The translations under genes were made by a program, and so were the position numbers. A stretch of 64,000 nt of DNA from Planomonospora parontospora (GTDB taxonomy: Bacteria; Actinomycetota; Actinomycetes; Streptosporangiales; Streptosporangiaceae). The DNA is taken from the NCBI GenBank assembly GCA_014647935.1, contig BMQD01000012.1:124001-188000 (forward strand). Reading direction: 5' to 3'. Shown piece after piece: positions 15,474 through 23,608 of this stretch (the stretch's first letter is position 1; each line of letters starts with the position of its first letter). The notes under the pieces are model-generated. The model did no database searches and had not been told where the DNA came from. It saw nothing but the letters and a program-made list of their open reading frames with translations.

Positions 15474-17789
15474 ATGGAGAAACTGCAGCGCATCGACGCC
15501 TACTGGCGGGCCGCCAACTACCTGTCGGTCGGACAGATCTACCTGCTGGACAACCCCCTGCTCACCGAGCCCCTCGCGGTCGAGCACATCAAACCCCGCC
15601 TGCTCGGACACTGGGGCACCACCCCCGGGCTGAACTTCTGCTTCGCCCACCTCAACCGGATCATCGCCGAACGCGACCAGGAGATGATCTACATCGCCGG
15701 TCCCGGGCACGGCGGACCCGCCGCGGTCGCCCACGCCTGGCTGGAGGGCTCCTACACCGAGAAATACCCCGACGTCACCCGGGACGCCGCGGGCATGCGG
15801 AAGCTCTTCCGCCAGTTCTCCTTTCCCGGCGGGGTGCCCAGCCACGTCGCCCCCGAGACGCCCGGCTCCATCCACGAGGGCGGCGAACTCGGCTACGCCC
15901 TGGCCCACGCCTACGGCGCGGCCTTCGACAACCCGGAGCTGGTGGTGGCCTGCATCGTCGGAGACGGTGAGGCCGAGACCGGCCCGCTGGCCGCCAGCTG
16001 GCACTCCAACAAGTTCCTCGACCCCTACCGCGACGGCGTCGTTCTGCCCATCCTCCACCTCAACGGCTACAAGATCGCCAACCCCACGGTCCTGGCCCGC
16101 ATCCCCGAAGAAGAACTCCTCAAGCTCATGGAGGGCTACGGCTACCGCCCCCACATCATCTCCGGCGACGACCCCGCCGCCATGCACGAACTGACGGCCC
16201 GCACCCTCGACACCGTCTTCGACCAGATCGCCGAGTTCAAGAACGGCCGGGCCACCCGCCTACCCATGATCATCTTGCGGACCCCCAAGGGCTGGACCGG
16301 GCCCCGCGAAGTCGACGGCCTGCCCGTCGAAGGCACCTGGCGCTCCCACCAGGTCCCCCTGTCCAACGTCCGCGGCAACGACGAATACCGGCGCCTGCTC
16401 GAAGAGTGGATGCGCTCCTACCGGCCCGAAGAGCTCTTCGACGCCGACGGCCGCCCGCTGCCGGAGATCCTGCAGACCGTACCCGCCGGACCCCGCCGCA
16501 TGAGCGCCAGCCCGCACGCCAACGGCGGCGAGATCCTGCGCCCCCTGGCCCTGCCCGACTTCCGCGACTACGCCGTCGACGTCAAGACACCCGCCGCCCA
16601 GCAGACCGAACCCACCCGCGTCCTCGGCGCGTTCCTGCGTGACATCATCGCCGCCAACCCTCGCACCTTCCGCCTCATGGGCCCCGACGAGACCGCCTCC
16701 AACCGGCTCGGCGCCGTCTTCGAGACCACCGACCGCACCTGGAACGCCGAGATCCTGCCGACCGACACCGACCTGGCCGCCGGCGGCCGCGTCATGGAGG
16801 TGCTGTCGGAGCACCTGTGCCAGGGCTGGCTGGAGGGCTACCTGCTCACCGGCCGCCACGGCCTGTTCAACTGCTACGAAGCCTTCATCCACATCATCGA
16901 CGCCATGTTCAACCAGCACGCCAAATGGCTCGACGCCTGCCACGACATCCCCTGGCGGCGCCCCGTCGCCTCGCTCAACTACCTGCTCTCCTCCCACGTC
17001 TGGCGCCAGGACCACAACGGCTTCAGCCACCAGGACCCGGGCTTCCTCGACGTCGTGGTCAACAAGAAGGCCGACGTGGTGCGCGTCTACCTGCCGCCGG
17101 ACGCCAACACCCTGCTCTCGGTCGGCGACCACTGCCTGCGCTCCCACGACTACGTCAACGTCGTCGTCGCCGGCAAGCAACCCGTCCTGGACCTGTTCAC
17201 CATGGACGAGGCCATCGCCCACTGCACCCGCGGCCTGGGCATCATCGAATGGGCCAGCAACGACGCCGGAGACGACCCCGACGTCATCCTGGCCTGTGCC
17301 GGCGACGTCCCCACCCTGGAGACCCTCGCCGCCGCCGCCCTCCTGCACGAGCACCTGCCCGAGCTGAAGGTCCGCGTCATCAACGTCGTCGACCTCATGC
17401 GCCTGCAACCCCCCAGCGAACACCCCCACGGCATGTCCGACGCCCAGTTCGACGCCCTGTTCACCCCCGACAAACCCGTCATCTTCGACTTCCACGGCTA
17501 TCCCTGGCTCATCCACCGCCTCACCTACCGCCGCGCCGGCCACCACAACATCCATGTGCGCGGCTACAAGGAGGAAGGCACCACCACCACCCCCTTCGAC
17601 ATGGCCATGCTCAACGACATCGACCGCTACCACCTCGTCATGGACGTCATCGACCGCGTCCCCGGCCTGGGCACCCGCGCCGCCCACCTGCGCCAGCAGA
17701 TGTCCGACGCCCGCCTGCGCGCCCGCGCCCACACCCGCGAGCACGGCGAAGACCTCCCCGAGATCCGCGACTGGACCTGGACCCGCTGA
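15474..17789 (+). CDS. xfp: Xylulose-5-phosphate/fructose-6-phosphate phosphoketolase
   Basis: 771 residues, normal for the family. This thiamine-diphosphate enzyme splits xylulose 5-phosphate or fructose 6-phosphate with inorganic phosphate to acetyl phosphate plus glyceraldehyde 3-phosphate or erythrose 4-phosphate. Diagnostic blocks are [20 protein letters not shown] at the N-terminus, [21 protein letters not shown] (ThDP/metal binding) and [18 protein letters not shown]. The ATG at 15474 gives the usual N-terminus; an ATG at 15441 lies inside an inverted repeat and is less likely. It sits beside DosR-type boxes and denitrification genes. ATP from acetyl phosphate under low oxygen is a reasonable role, though no acetate kinase gene is adjacent. 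Confidence 0.96.
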   Translation: MEKLQRIDAYWRAANYLSVGQIYLLDNPLLTEPLAVEHIKPRLLGHWGTTPGLNFCFAHLNRIIAERDQEMIYIAGPGHGGPAAVAHAWLEGSYTEKYPDVTRDAAGMRKLFRQFSFPGGVPSHVAPETPGSIHEGGELGYALAHAYGAAFDNPELVVACIVGDGEAETGPLAASWHSNKFLDPYRDGVVLPILHLNGYKIANPTVLARIPEEELLKLMEGYGYRPHIISGDDPAAMHELTARTLDTVFDQIAEFKNGRATRLPMIILRTPKGWTGPREVDGLPVEGTWRSHQVPLSNVRGNDEYRRLLEEWMRSYRPEELFDADGRPLPEILQTVPAGPRRMSASPHANGGEILRPLALPDFRDYAVDVKTPAAQQTEPTRVLGAFLRDIIAANPRTFRLMGPDETASNRLGAVFETTDRTWNAEILPTDTDLAAGGRVMEVLSEHLCQGWLEGYLLTGRHGLFNCYEAFIHIIDAMFNQHAKWLDACHDIPWRRPVASLNYLLSSHVWRQDHNGFSHQDPGFLDVVVNKKADVVRVYLPPDANTLLSVGDHCLRSHDYVNVVVAGKQPVLDLFTMDEAIAHCTRGLGIIEWASNDAGDDPDVILACAGDVPTLETLAAAALLHEHLPELKVRVINVVDLMRLQPPSEHPHGMSDAQFDALFTPDKPVIFDFHGYPWLIHRLTYRRAGHHNIHVRGYKEEGTTTTPFDMAMLNDIDRYHLVMDVIDRVPGLGTRAAHLRQQMSDARLRARAHTREHGEDLPEIRDWTWTR

Positions 17790-17808
17790 CGGCGCCCTCC
17801 CCGGCCCC

Positions 17809-17836
17809 GGGCACCCCTCCCGAGGGAGGGATGCCC
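17809..17836 (+). terminator. Hairpin after phosphoketolase
   Basis: A 13-bp near-perfect inverted repeat (17809-17821 with 17824-17836, one mismatch) starts 19 bases after the stop codon. Confidence 0.75.
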
Positions 17837-17940
17837 GCTCCAGCCGCCGCCCACCGGCCGCACAAGGCATGATCATGGGGGAGACGAGCACCTGGACCGC
17901 CCCCTCCGGGCGGCCCCCACCCACCGGGAGGACGACCACG

Positions 17941-18312
17941 ATGGACATCATGAAACTGGCCGAGCAGGCCGGGGACGCCACCGCCGTCAGCCGCGTGTTC
18001 GGTGAACCCGTCACCCGCGACGGCGTCACCGTCATCCCCGTCGCCAAGATCAGCGGCGGCGGGGGAGGAGGAAGCGGCAGCGGCAAGCGGCAGGGCGGCG
18101 AGCACCCCGACACCGGCGAAGGCGCAGGAGGCGGATTCGGGCTCCGCGCCGCACCCGCCGGAGTCTTCGTCATCAAAGACGGCGAGGTCCGCTGGCAACC
18201 CGCCCTCGACGTCAACCGCATCGTGCTGGGCGGCCAGATCGTCGGCATCGTACTGCTGCTGACCGTCCGCGCCGTCACCCGCCTGCTGACCCGCCGGCGC
18301 GGCAGGCGCTGA
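17941..18312 (+). CDS. GerW/YtfJ-like protein with C-terminal membrane helix
   Basis: 123 residues. The core (ATAVSRVFGEPVTRDGVTVI, then PVAKISGGGGGGSGSG, GGGFGLRAAPAGVFVIKDGE, VRWQPALDVNRIV) matches the sporulation-protein YtfJ/GerW family. A C-terminal helix (GQIVGIVLLLTVRAVTRLL) precedes a basic tail. The ATG is eight bases after GGGAGGACGACC. In Bacillus GerW affects spore germination. Actinomycete homologues are widespread and their function is unknown. It follows phosphoketolase but is separated from it by a terminator, so it is probably its own unit. Confidence 0.8.
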   Translation: MDIMKLAEQAGDATAVSRVFGEPVTRDGVTVIPVAKISGGGGGGSGSGKRQGGEHPDTGEGAGGGFGLRAAPAGVFVIKDGEVRWQPALDVNRIVLGGQIVGIVLLLTVRAVTRLLTRRRGRR

Positions 18313-18386
18313 CGACGCCGGGGGAAGGGCCGCCCTGGTCAAGCGCCCGCCCGTCCTGAAGTGACCAAGCGGCCATCGGCCCGCCG

Positions 18387-18421
18387 AGCGCCCGCCCTCC
18401 CCGGCACGGAGGACGGGCGCT
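18387..18421 (+). terminator. Hairpin after the GerW-like gene
   Basis: A 14-bp inverted repeat (18387-18400 with 18408-18421, one mismatch) has a 7-base loop and ends in TT. It is 75 bases beyond the stop. Confidence 0.7.
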
Positions 18422-18612
18422 TCCCGCACCCCGGGTCCTTCCGCCGGGAGACTCCCAGGCCCCTGCGAACCTCCCCGGAAAGCCTCTAGGGCGCCGGACC
18501 GGGCGCCACCCTCGCCACCCGCTGAGCGGGTCCCGCCCGCCCCGCCTCCGAACCGGCGCCCCGGCCGCACAGAGCATCCGCACCACCGTGATTACTGAAA
18601 TATGAACCTGTA

Positions 18613-18626
18613 AGCCCTTTCGTCCC
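18613..18626. promoter_or_regulatory. Weak DosR-type half site upstream of hydrolase
   Basis: AGCCCTTTCGTCCC, read on the other strand, is GGGACGAAAGGGCT. It has an intact left half of the DosR-type palindrome and a degenerate right half. It lies in a locally AT-rich promoter-like patch about 60 bases before the hydrolase start. Its use as an operator is speculative. Confidence 0.35.
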
Positions 18627-18684
18627 AACGGCGGCGGGCACAGGAAGGGTGCACCCAGAGCACCCACGGTGAGAGGCGACCGCA

Positions 18685-19374
18685 GTGCCGGTACCGGAGA
18701 CGGCCACCGCCCACGTCCATCCGGACGAGGGAGCCCGGCACGGCCGCCTCACCGCCCGCCCCGCCCTCACCTCCTCCACCGCCGAACCCGGCGTCCACCG
18801 CCTGACCGGACAGGCCCTGCTGTACGTCCCGCAGACCCCCCACCCTCCCACTCGACTGGCCGTCGTCCTCCACGGCGCCGGCGGCACCGCCGGACAGGCC
18901 CTCGGCTGGCTGTCCCCCCACGCGACCGCCGCCACCGCCATGCTCCTGGCCCCCCAGTCCATCGCGCCCACCTGGGACATGATCACCGGCGGATACGGGC
19001 CCGACGTGACCCGGCTCGACACCACCCTGCGGGAGACCTTCGCCCGCACCACCGTCGAAACCGTCGCCATCGCCGGTTTCTCCGACGGCGCCTCCTACGC
19101 CCTGTCCCTCGGCGTCACCAACGGCGACCTGTTCACCGCCGTCCTGGCCTTCTCCCCGGGCTTCATGGCCCCCCTCGTCCGCCACGGCCGCCCCCGCTTC
19201 CACATCTCCCACGGCACCGGCGACCGCGTCCTGCCGATCGAACACTGCAGCCGGCGCCTCGTCCCCCGGCTGCGCAAGAGCGAATACCCCGTCACCTACG
19301 AGGAGTTCACCGGCGGCCACGAGGTACCCGAGCAGACCGCCGCCGACGCCATGCGCTGGTGGACCGGCGGATGA
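18685..19374 (+). CDS. Alpha/beta hydrolase of the esterase/depolymerase type
   Basis: 229 residues with no signal peptide. The oxyanion block is LAVVLHGAGGTAGQAL, the nucleophile elbow is AIAGFSDGASYALSLG, the acid region is HGTGDRVLPIEH and the final His is in FTGGHEVPEQ. This is the phospholipase/carboxylesterase or PHB-depolymerase-like branch of the fold. Substrate is unknown. The GTG start follows an AGAGGCGACC ribosome site. A weak DosR-like box lies upstream. Confidence 0.85.
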   Translation: MPVPETATAHVHPDEGARHGRLTARPALTSSTAEPGVHRLTGQALLYVPQTPHPPTRLAVVLHGAGGTAGQALGWLSPHATAATAMLLAPQSIAPTWDMITGGYGPDVTRLDTTLRETFARTTVETVAIAGFSDGASYALSLGVTNGDLFTAVLAFSPGFMAPLVRHGRPRFHISHGTGDRVLPIEHCSRRLVPRLRKSEYPVTYEEFTGGHEVPEQTAADAMRWWTGG

Positions 19375-19427
19375 ACCCGCCCGCACCCGCCACCGGCCGA
19401 ACCGAGACGACGACAGGAGGAGCACAG

Positions 19428-19559
19428 ATGGTCCGCAAGAAGATGGAAGGCGACGAGCAGCAACGCCGCACCGCAACCGACCTGACCCCGCGCCGGGCGG
19501 CCGTCCGGGCCGGGAGCGCCTCCCAGAAGGCGCCCGATGCCCACTCGGCCCGCGCGTAA
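19428..19559 (+). CDS. 43-aa basic conserved-type small protein
   Basis: A perfect AGGAGG eight bases before the ATG marks this as a translated gene despite its size. The product begins MVRKKMEGDEQQRRTA and ends in a Lys/Arg/Ala/Ser-rich, probably disordered tail; it has no helix-spanning segment. Short proteins starting with a KKMEGDE-type motif recur in actinomycetes without assigned function. It lies 54 bases after the hydrolase stop and may share its transcript. Confidence 0.75.
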   Translation: MVRKKMEGDEQQRRTATDLTPRRAAVRAGSASQKAPDAHSARA

Positions 19560-19646
19560 ATCATTTGTCAGCCCGGTTCCGGCCTGCCATGGTTCGTCAT
19601 GGCCCGGCGGCCGGTCACCGTTGGTGATCCGTCGGCCACTCCATGA

Positions 19647-20060
19647 ATGTTTTCGCCGGGAAGGCGCGATGAATTGACGGCCATCAAGGACATGGATGAA
19701 CGGTACGCGGACCTCTGCCGGAGGTCCCTGGCCGAAGAGCAGGCCCGGAGCCTGGCGGCCACCGGCGGCTGGGCCCATGTCGACAAGGACCGGGTCCACA
19801 AGGATTGGCATGACCTCTACAGCGAGATGGCGAGCAGCCTGGCGGGGGCCCGACCGGCGGATGACCACATCCAGCTGTTCGTCGAAAGGCACTTCGAGAT
19901 AGCCAGCCGTTTCTACGTCCCCACCAAGGAGGCCTACCTCGGCATGGCGATCCTCTATGCGGAGGACTCCGCCATGAAGGAGTTCCATAATTCCTATCAT
20001 CCAGAGATGGTCGATTTCCTGGGCGGCGCCATGTACGCGTACGCACAGAAGAGGCTCTGA
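19647..20060 (+). CDS. Stand-alone TipAS-type antibiotic-recognition domain
   Basis: 137 residues that match only the C-terminal drug-binding half of TipA-like MerR regulators. KDWHDLYSEMASSLAG, DDHIQLFVERHFEIASRFY and PTKEAYLGMAILYAEDSAM, then FHNSYHPEMVDFLGGAM, follow the TipAS pattern. No MerR helix-turn-helix is seen upstream in any frame. It is either a short TipAS-like protein that sequesters thiopeptides or other drugs, or the remnant of a truncated regulator. Codon use is less GC-biased than in its neighbours, which hints at recent arrival. The start is uncertain: a TTG at 19675 has a better ribosome site (GGAAGG). Confidence 0.7.
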   Translation: MFSPGRRDELTAIKDMDERYADLCRRSLAEEQARSLAATGGWAHVDKDRVHKDWHDLYSEMASSLAGARPADDHIQLFVERHFEIASRFYVPTKEAYLGMAILYAEDSAMKEFHNSYHPEMVDFLGGAMYAYAQKRL

Positions 20061-20209
20061 GCCCTTCAGGTCCCCGATGAGGTCAGGCGCCGGGTCGGCG
20101 GCAGCGCCGCCGCCTGCACGAACGTTTCACCACGGAAATAGGAGGCGGCAGCCACATGCCCATGCCGGCATGGTCGCTTTGCGCCCGATGTGAAAGGACC
20201 TGAGGGGCC

Positions 20210-20620
20210 ATGCCCAGCGCCATCACTTTGATCCGCTCCGCTTCTCTGTCCGACGTCGCTCAGTACGCTTATGCAGCCACGGCGCCTGCCGAGTCACGGC
20301 TCATCTTCCTCGCCGGAGCGTGTCCCCTGAACGAGGACGGCTCGGTGGCAGCGATTGGGGACTACGCAGGTCAAGCAGCGAAAGCCATCGAGAACATGCA
20401 GACGGCCCTCACTGCCGCCGGCGCATCATTGCAGGACGTCATCAGCACAAGGGTTCTGGTCGCGTCCACCCGGCAGGAGGATCTGGGGGCTGCCTGGAAG
20501 ATAGTCCGGGAATCGTTCGGTGAACATGACGTACCGAGCACCTTGATGGGAGTCACCGTGCTTGGTTACGACGACCAGCTCGTTGAGATCGAAGCCGTCG
20601 CCGCCGTCCTCGACTCCTGA
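20210..20620 (+). CDS. RidA/YjgF-family protein
   Basis: 136 residues of the trimeric RidA fold, whose best-known members hydrolyse reactive enamine/imine intermediates. Recognisable parts are PAESRLIFLAGACPLNEDGS, QAAKAIENMQTALTAAGASL, DVISTRVLVA and the C-terminal QLVEIEAVAAVL. The conserved Arg that binds substrate carboxylate in archetypal RidA is not in its usual place near the C-terminus, so activity may differ. An AAAGGACCTGAGGGG ribosome region precedes the ATG. Codon use is softer than the local average. Confidence 0.85.
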   Translation: MPSAITLIRSASLSDVAQYAYAATAPAESRLIFLAGACPLNEDGSVAAIGDYAGQAAKAIENMQTALTAAGASLQDVISTRVLVASTRQEDLGAAWKIVRESFGEHDVPSTLMGVTVLGYDDQLVEIEAVAAVLDS

Positions 20621-20639
20621 GCGTAAGCGTACGGCCGGG

Positions 20640-20849
20640 CGCCCCGGGCTCGCAGACGGCTTCGTCCAGGCCGGTCTCTCCGGCCCGGACCAGGACGTCC
20701 CGCCAGGGCGCCCCGGTCCGGGCCTGCCACAGGATCCCGTTGATCACCTGCCGGTGGTCGCGCCACTGGCCGCCCCGGCCACCGCGTTCCGGCAGCAGCG
20801 GGCTGATCTGCTCCCACCGCCGGTCGGTGAGTTCTCCCCGAGGCACCAT
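20640..20849 (-). mobile_element. IS5-type transposase N-terminal remnant
   Basis: The minus-strand reading frame starts MVPRGELTDRRWEQISPLLP and continues RGGQWRDHRQVINGILWQA and RTGAPWRDV. This is the DUF4096 N-terminus of IS5-family transposases. After WRDV the sequence departs from the family and no catalytic domain follows. No terminal inverted repeats were recognised. It is a dead fragment between ridA and a hydrolase gene. Confidence 0.8.
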
Positions 20850-20903
20850 GCCCGCCCCATCGATGACCAGGCAGAACTCCTGAGAAGATTCACAGGACAG
20901 GCC

Positions 20904-21950
20904 TTAGTGGACGGTTCGATCTGCTTTGCCGGGGTCTCGCAGGAAGGCGACCATGTCGTCGAAGAGGCCGGCGGGGGCCAGCGACCGGGGGGCGAGGATC
21001 GCGGCGAGTGTGAGCTTGACGTCCGAGTCCGCGAGACTCCGGCGGACCAGGGAGTGGTCCGCGTCCGGGTAGCGCCTGACCCGGAGCGCCGAGAGGGTGT
21101 CACGGTAGACGGCCTCGGTCTCGGCGACGTCGACGTTGAGGTCGTGGCCGGCCAGGACGAGCAGGGTGGGGATCCGGCCGGTCGCCGGATGCCTGAGATC
21201 CGCGGTCGCGTCGGCGGTGTGATTGCGCAGGATGAACCGCCAGCGGTCCGCGGTGAGACCGTCCGCCTCCCCTCCCATGGTCTGCCGGTACTGCTCGAAG
21301 GACGCCTTCGCCCGCAGCAGGCGCCGCGTCTTGTCGCTGCGCTCGACAGCGCTGCGGATCTCGGCGGCGGTCGCGCCGTCGGCCCGCATCTCGGCGAGCA
21401 GGTTGTAGCGGCCCTGGCGGAGCCAGTTGATCGCGGGCGAGACGGCGATCACGAAGCCCACATCCGGAACGCGGGCGGTGACCTTGGGCAGCACCCAGCC
21501 CGCCTGGCTGGCGCCCCACAGCCCGATGCGGCCGGCGTCGAGGTCCCGGCGGGAACGGGCCCACGCGATGGCGCTCTGCACCTCCTCCGCCCGCTCCTCC
21601 ATGCCCTGGTCCAGCCAGTTGCCCGCCGAGCCGCCGACCCCGGGCTTGTTCCAGGAGAGCGAGGCGTAACCCGCGCGGGCGAACGCCTCCCACATGGGGC
21701 GGTAGAAGCCGTCGTGGGTCGCGTCGACGGGGCCGTCGCCGTGCACGAAGACGACCAGCCCGAAAGGTCCTCTCCCGGAGGCGGGGGTGGCGAGCACACC
21801 GTCCAGCGGTTGCGGGCCCCCGGGGATCGTCACCCGCTCCTCACGCAGGTCGTAGGTGTTCTGGACGAGCACCACCCCCGCACCCGCCGCCGCCAGGAGG
21901 ACGAGGACGAGCACCGCGATCAGCGATCTGCGCATGCGCCGGCTCACCAT
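20904..21950 (-). CDS. Membrane-anchored or secreted alpha/beta hydrolase
   Basis: 348 residues. A basic start and a hydrophobic segment (RRSLIAVLVLVLLAAAGAGV) form a signal anchor. The hydrolase body shows VVFVHGDGPVDATHDGFYRP, the nucleophile elbow GLWGASQAGWVLP, an Asp in LVLAGHDLNVDV and a His in YPDADHSLV. This arrangement fits dienelactone-hydrolase or acyl-CoA-thioesterase-like exported esterases. Substrate unknown. It is divergent from a GNAT-PaaX operon. Confidence 0.85.
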   Translation of the reverse strand: MVSRRMRRSLIAVLVLVLLAAAGAGVVLVQNTYDLREERVTIPGGPQPLDGVLATPASGRGPFGLVVFVHGDGPVDATHDGFYRPMWEAFARAGYASLSWNKPGVGGSAGNWLDQGMEERAEEVQSAIAWARSRRDLDAGRIGLWGASQAGWVLPKVTARVPDVGFVIAVSPAINWLRQGRYNLLAEMRADGATAAEIRSAVERSDKTRRLLRAKASFEQYRQTMGGEADGLTADRWRFILRNHTADATADLRHPATGRIPTLLVLAGHDLNVDVAETEAVYRDTLSALRVRRYPDADHSLVRRSLADSDVKLTLAAILAPRSLAPAGLFDDMVAFLRDPGKADRTVH

Positions 21951-22005
21951 GCGGTCCCACCCGTGCCGGGCTTCCTGGAATCCATGACATCTCCCTCATA
22001 AAACT

Positions 22006-22022
22006 ATCGTTTCCCCGACGAT
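22006..22022. promoter_or_regulatory. ATCGT-N7-ACGAT inverted repeat before the GNAT-paaX operon
   Basis: A 5-bp inverted repeat in an AT-rich 90-base gap between divergent genes, overlapping a TAATAG -10-like element and 20 bases before the GNAT start. The PaaX-family regulator encoded downstream is the obvious candidate ligand. Confidence 0.4.
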
Positions 22023-22041
22023 CGTAATAGAATCGAGCGAT

Positions 22042-22659
22042 ATGAGGAGCAGTCAAGCGATCACCATCCGGCGAGGAGTGCCACCCGGCACCGAACGACA
22101 GGCGGCCGAGCTCTACTGGGAGGCCTTCGGCCGCAAGCTCGCCCCGGCCCTCAACCCACCGGACAAGGCCGTCGGCTTCATCGCGGCGCACCTGAACCAC
22201 GACCGGGCCGTCACCGCACTCGCAGGAGACCGACTCGTCGGACTGGCCGGATACCGGCACGCCGACCGCACCCTCACCGGGGGAACGGCAGGCGACGTGC
22301 TGCGCTCCTACGGACTGCTCTCCGGCCTGCCCCGGCTCGCCCTGCTGGCCCTGCTGGAACGCGACCCCGCCCCCGGCGAGCTGGTGATGGACGGCATCAC
22401 CGTCGACCCGGCCCACCGGGGCACCGGCGTCGGAACCCTCCTGCTGCAGGAGATCACCTCGGTCGCGGCCACCCTCGGCTACCGGCAGATACGCCTCGAC
22501 GTCATCGACACCAACCCCCGCGCCCGGGCACTGTACGAACGGCGCGGCTTCACCGCCACCGGAACCGAGCACACGCCGTACCTGCGCACCCTCATGGGAT
22601 TCGGAGCGGTCACGACCATGCGCCGCCCCGTCACCACCCCGCAAGGCGGCCGAGGATGA
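22042..22659 (+). CDS. GNAT-family N-acetyltransferase
   Basis: 205 residues. The acetyl-CoA binding motif A is MDGITVDPAHRGTGVGTLLL (V/I-x-P-x-x-R-G-x-G-x-G/A), followed by LDVIDTNPRARALYERRGF, the usual motif B and C-terminal strand. Substrate is unknown. Its stop overlaps the start of the PaaX-like gene (ATGA), so the enzyme and the regulator are made together, perhaps as a small detoxification or resistance unit. Confidence 0.9.
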   Translation: MRSSQAITIRRGVPPGTERQAAELYWEAFGRKLAPALNPPDKAVGFIAAHLNHDRAVTALAGDRLVGLAGYRHADRTLTGGTAGDVLRSYGLLSGLPRLALLALLERDPAPGELVMDGITVDPAHRGTGVGTLLLQEITSVAATLGYRQIRLDVIDTNPRARALYERRGFTATGTEHTPYLRTLMGFGAVTTMRRPVTTPQGGRG

Positions 22660-23558
22660 CGACCACCCGGCGACCGCAATCCCCGGGAAGCGAAACCCCG
22701 CGCGCCGAGGTCCCGACCCGCACCCTCGTCTACGGACTGGTCCGCCGGGACGGCACCGTCCACGCCGGCGAACTCTACGCCGTCGCCGAAATCCTCGGCA
22801 TGAGCGACCAGCAGGTCCGCCTGTGCATCGGGCGGCTCACCGACGAAGGACGCTTCACCCGCGAGGGCCGCGGACGCAAGGCCGTCCTGCGAGCCACCGC
22901 CGGCGTCACGAACTCACCCGCCCTGACCGCCGGATTCGTCCGCCACGCCTTCCGCCAGGACCGGGGCCTGCAACCATGGGACGGCCTCTGGCACCTGGTC
23001 GCCTTCGCCGTCCCGGAAAGCGCCCGGGCCGCACGCGACGGCCTGCGCGAAGCCATCCTGCGACTCGGCGGCGCCCCCCTGCACAACGGCCTCTACGTCT
23101 CCGCCCACCCCTGGGAAGACCTCGTCGAGACCGAGGCCCACCGGCTGGGCCTCGCTCCCGCACTCACCCACCTCACCTGCACCCACCTGCGCATGGGCGG
23201 CGAACACGACCCACGCGCACTGGCCGCGTCACTGTGGCCGCTGCAGGAGATCGCCGCAGGCTACGAACGGCTCGCCGAGGTCACCCGGCCCCGCCTGCAC
23301 CGGGTGACCGGACCGGAACCGCTCACCCGCACGGAAGTGCTCGCCATCGAAATCGAGCTCGCCGCCGAACTCACCCGCGCGATGGACCCCGACCCCCTGC
23401 TCCCGCCCGAACTGCTCCCCGCGGACTGGCCCGGCGGCCGGGCCCGGGCCGCGGTCGCCGACTGCTGGACCGCCCTGCGCGACCGGCACGACGGCGAAGC
23501 CCCGCCCGTCCGCCTCTTCGAGCTCTACGACGAGGCCGCCGAAGCAGCCGACCCCTGA
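22656..23558 (+). CDS. PaaX-family transcriptional regulator
   Basis: 300 residues. The N-terminal winged helix-turn-helix (VPTRTLVYGLVRRDGTVHAG, ELYAVAEILGMSDQQVRLCI, GRLTDEGRFTREG) and the central PaaX domain (WDGLWHLVAFAVPESARAAR, LRLGGAPLHNGLYVSAHPWE) fit the family, whose founder represses phenylacetate genes and senses a CoA thioester. No paa genes are nearby, so its target is probably its own operon, including the overlapping acetyltransferase, or the divergent hydrolase. Confidence 0.88.
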   Translation: MTTTRRPQSPGSETPRAEVPTRTLVYGLVRRDGTVHAGELYAVAEILGMSDQQVRLCIGRLTDEGRFTREGRGRKAVLRATAGVTNSPALTAGFVRHAFRQDRGLQPWDGLWHLVAFAVPESARAARDGLREAILRLGGAPLHNGLYVSAHPWEDLVETEAHRLGLAPALTHLTCTHLRMGGEHDPRALAASLWPLQEIAAGYERLAEVTRPRLHRVTGPEPLTRTEVLAIEIELAAELTRAMDPDPLLPPELLPADWPGGRARAAVADCWTALRDRHDGEAPPVRLFELYDEAAEAADP

Positions 23559-23575
23559 CCCGCCGTGACACCCGC

Positions 23576-23608
23576 CCCTGATCCGCCGGGCACCACACCG
23601 GATCAGGG
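23576..23608. terminator. Bidirectional hairpin between paaX-like and glxA-like genes
   Basis: A 10-bp inverted repeat (23576-23585 with 23599-23608, CCCTGATCCG type) lies between convergent genes. Its right arm overlaps the stop codon of the minus-strand gene. Confidence 0.65.
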
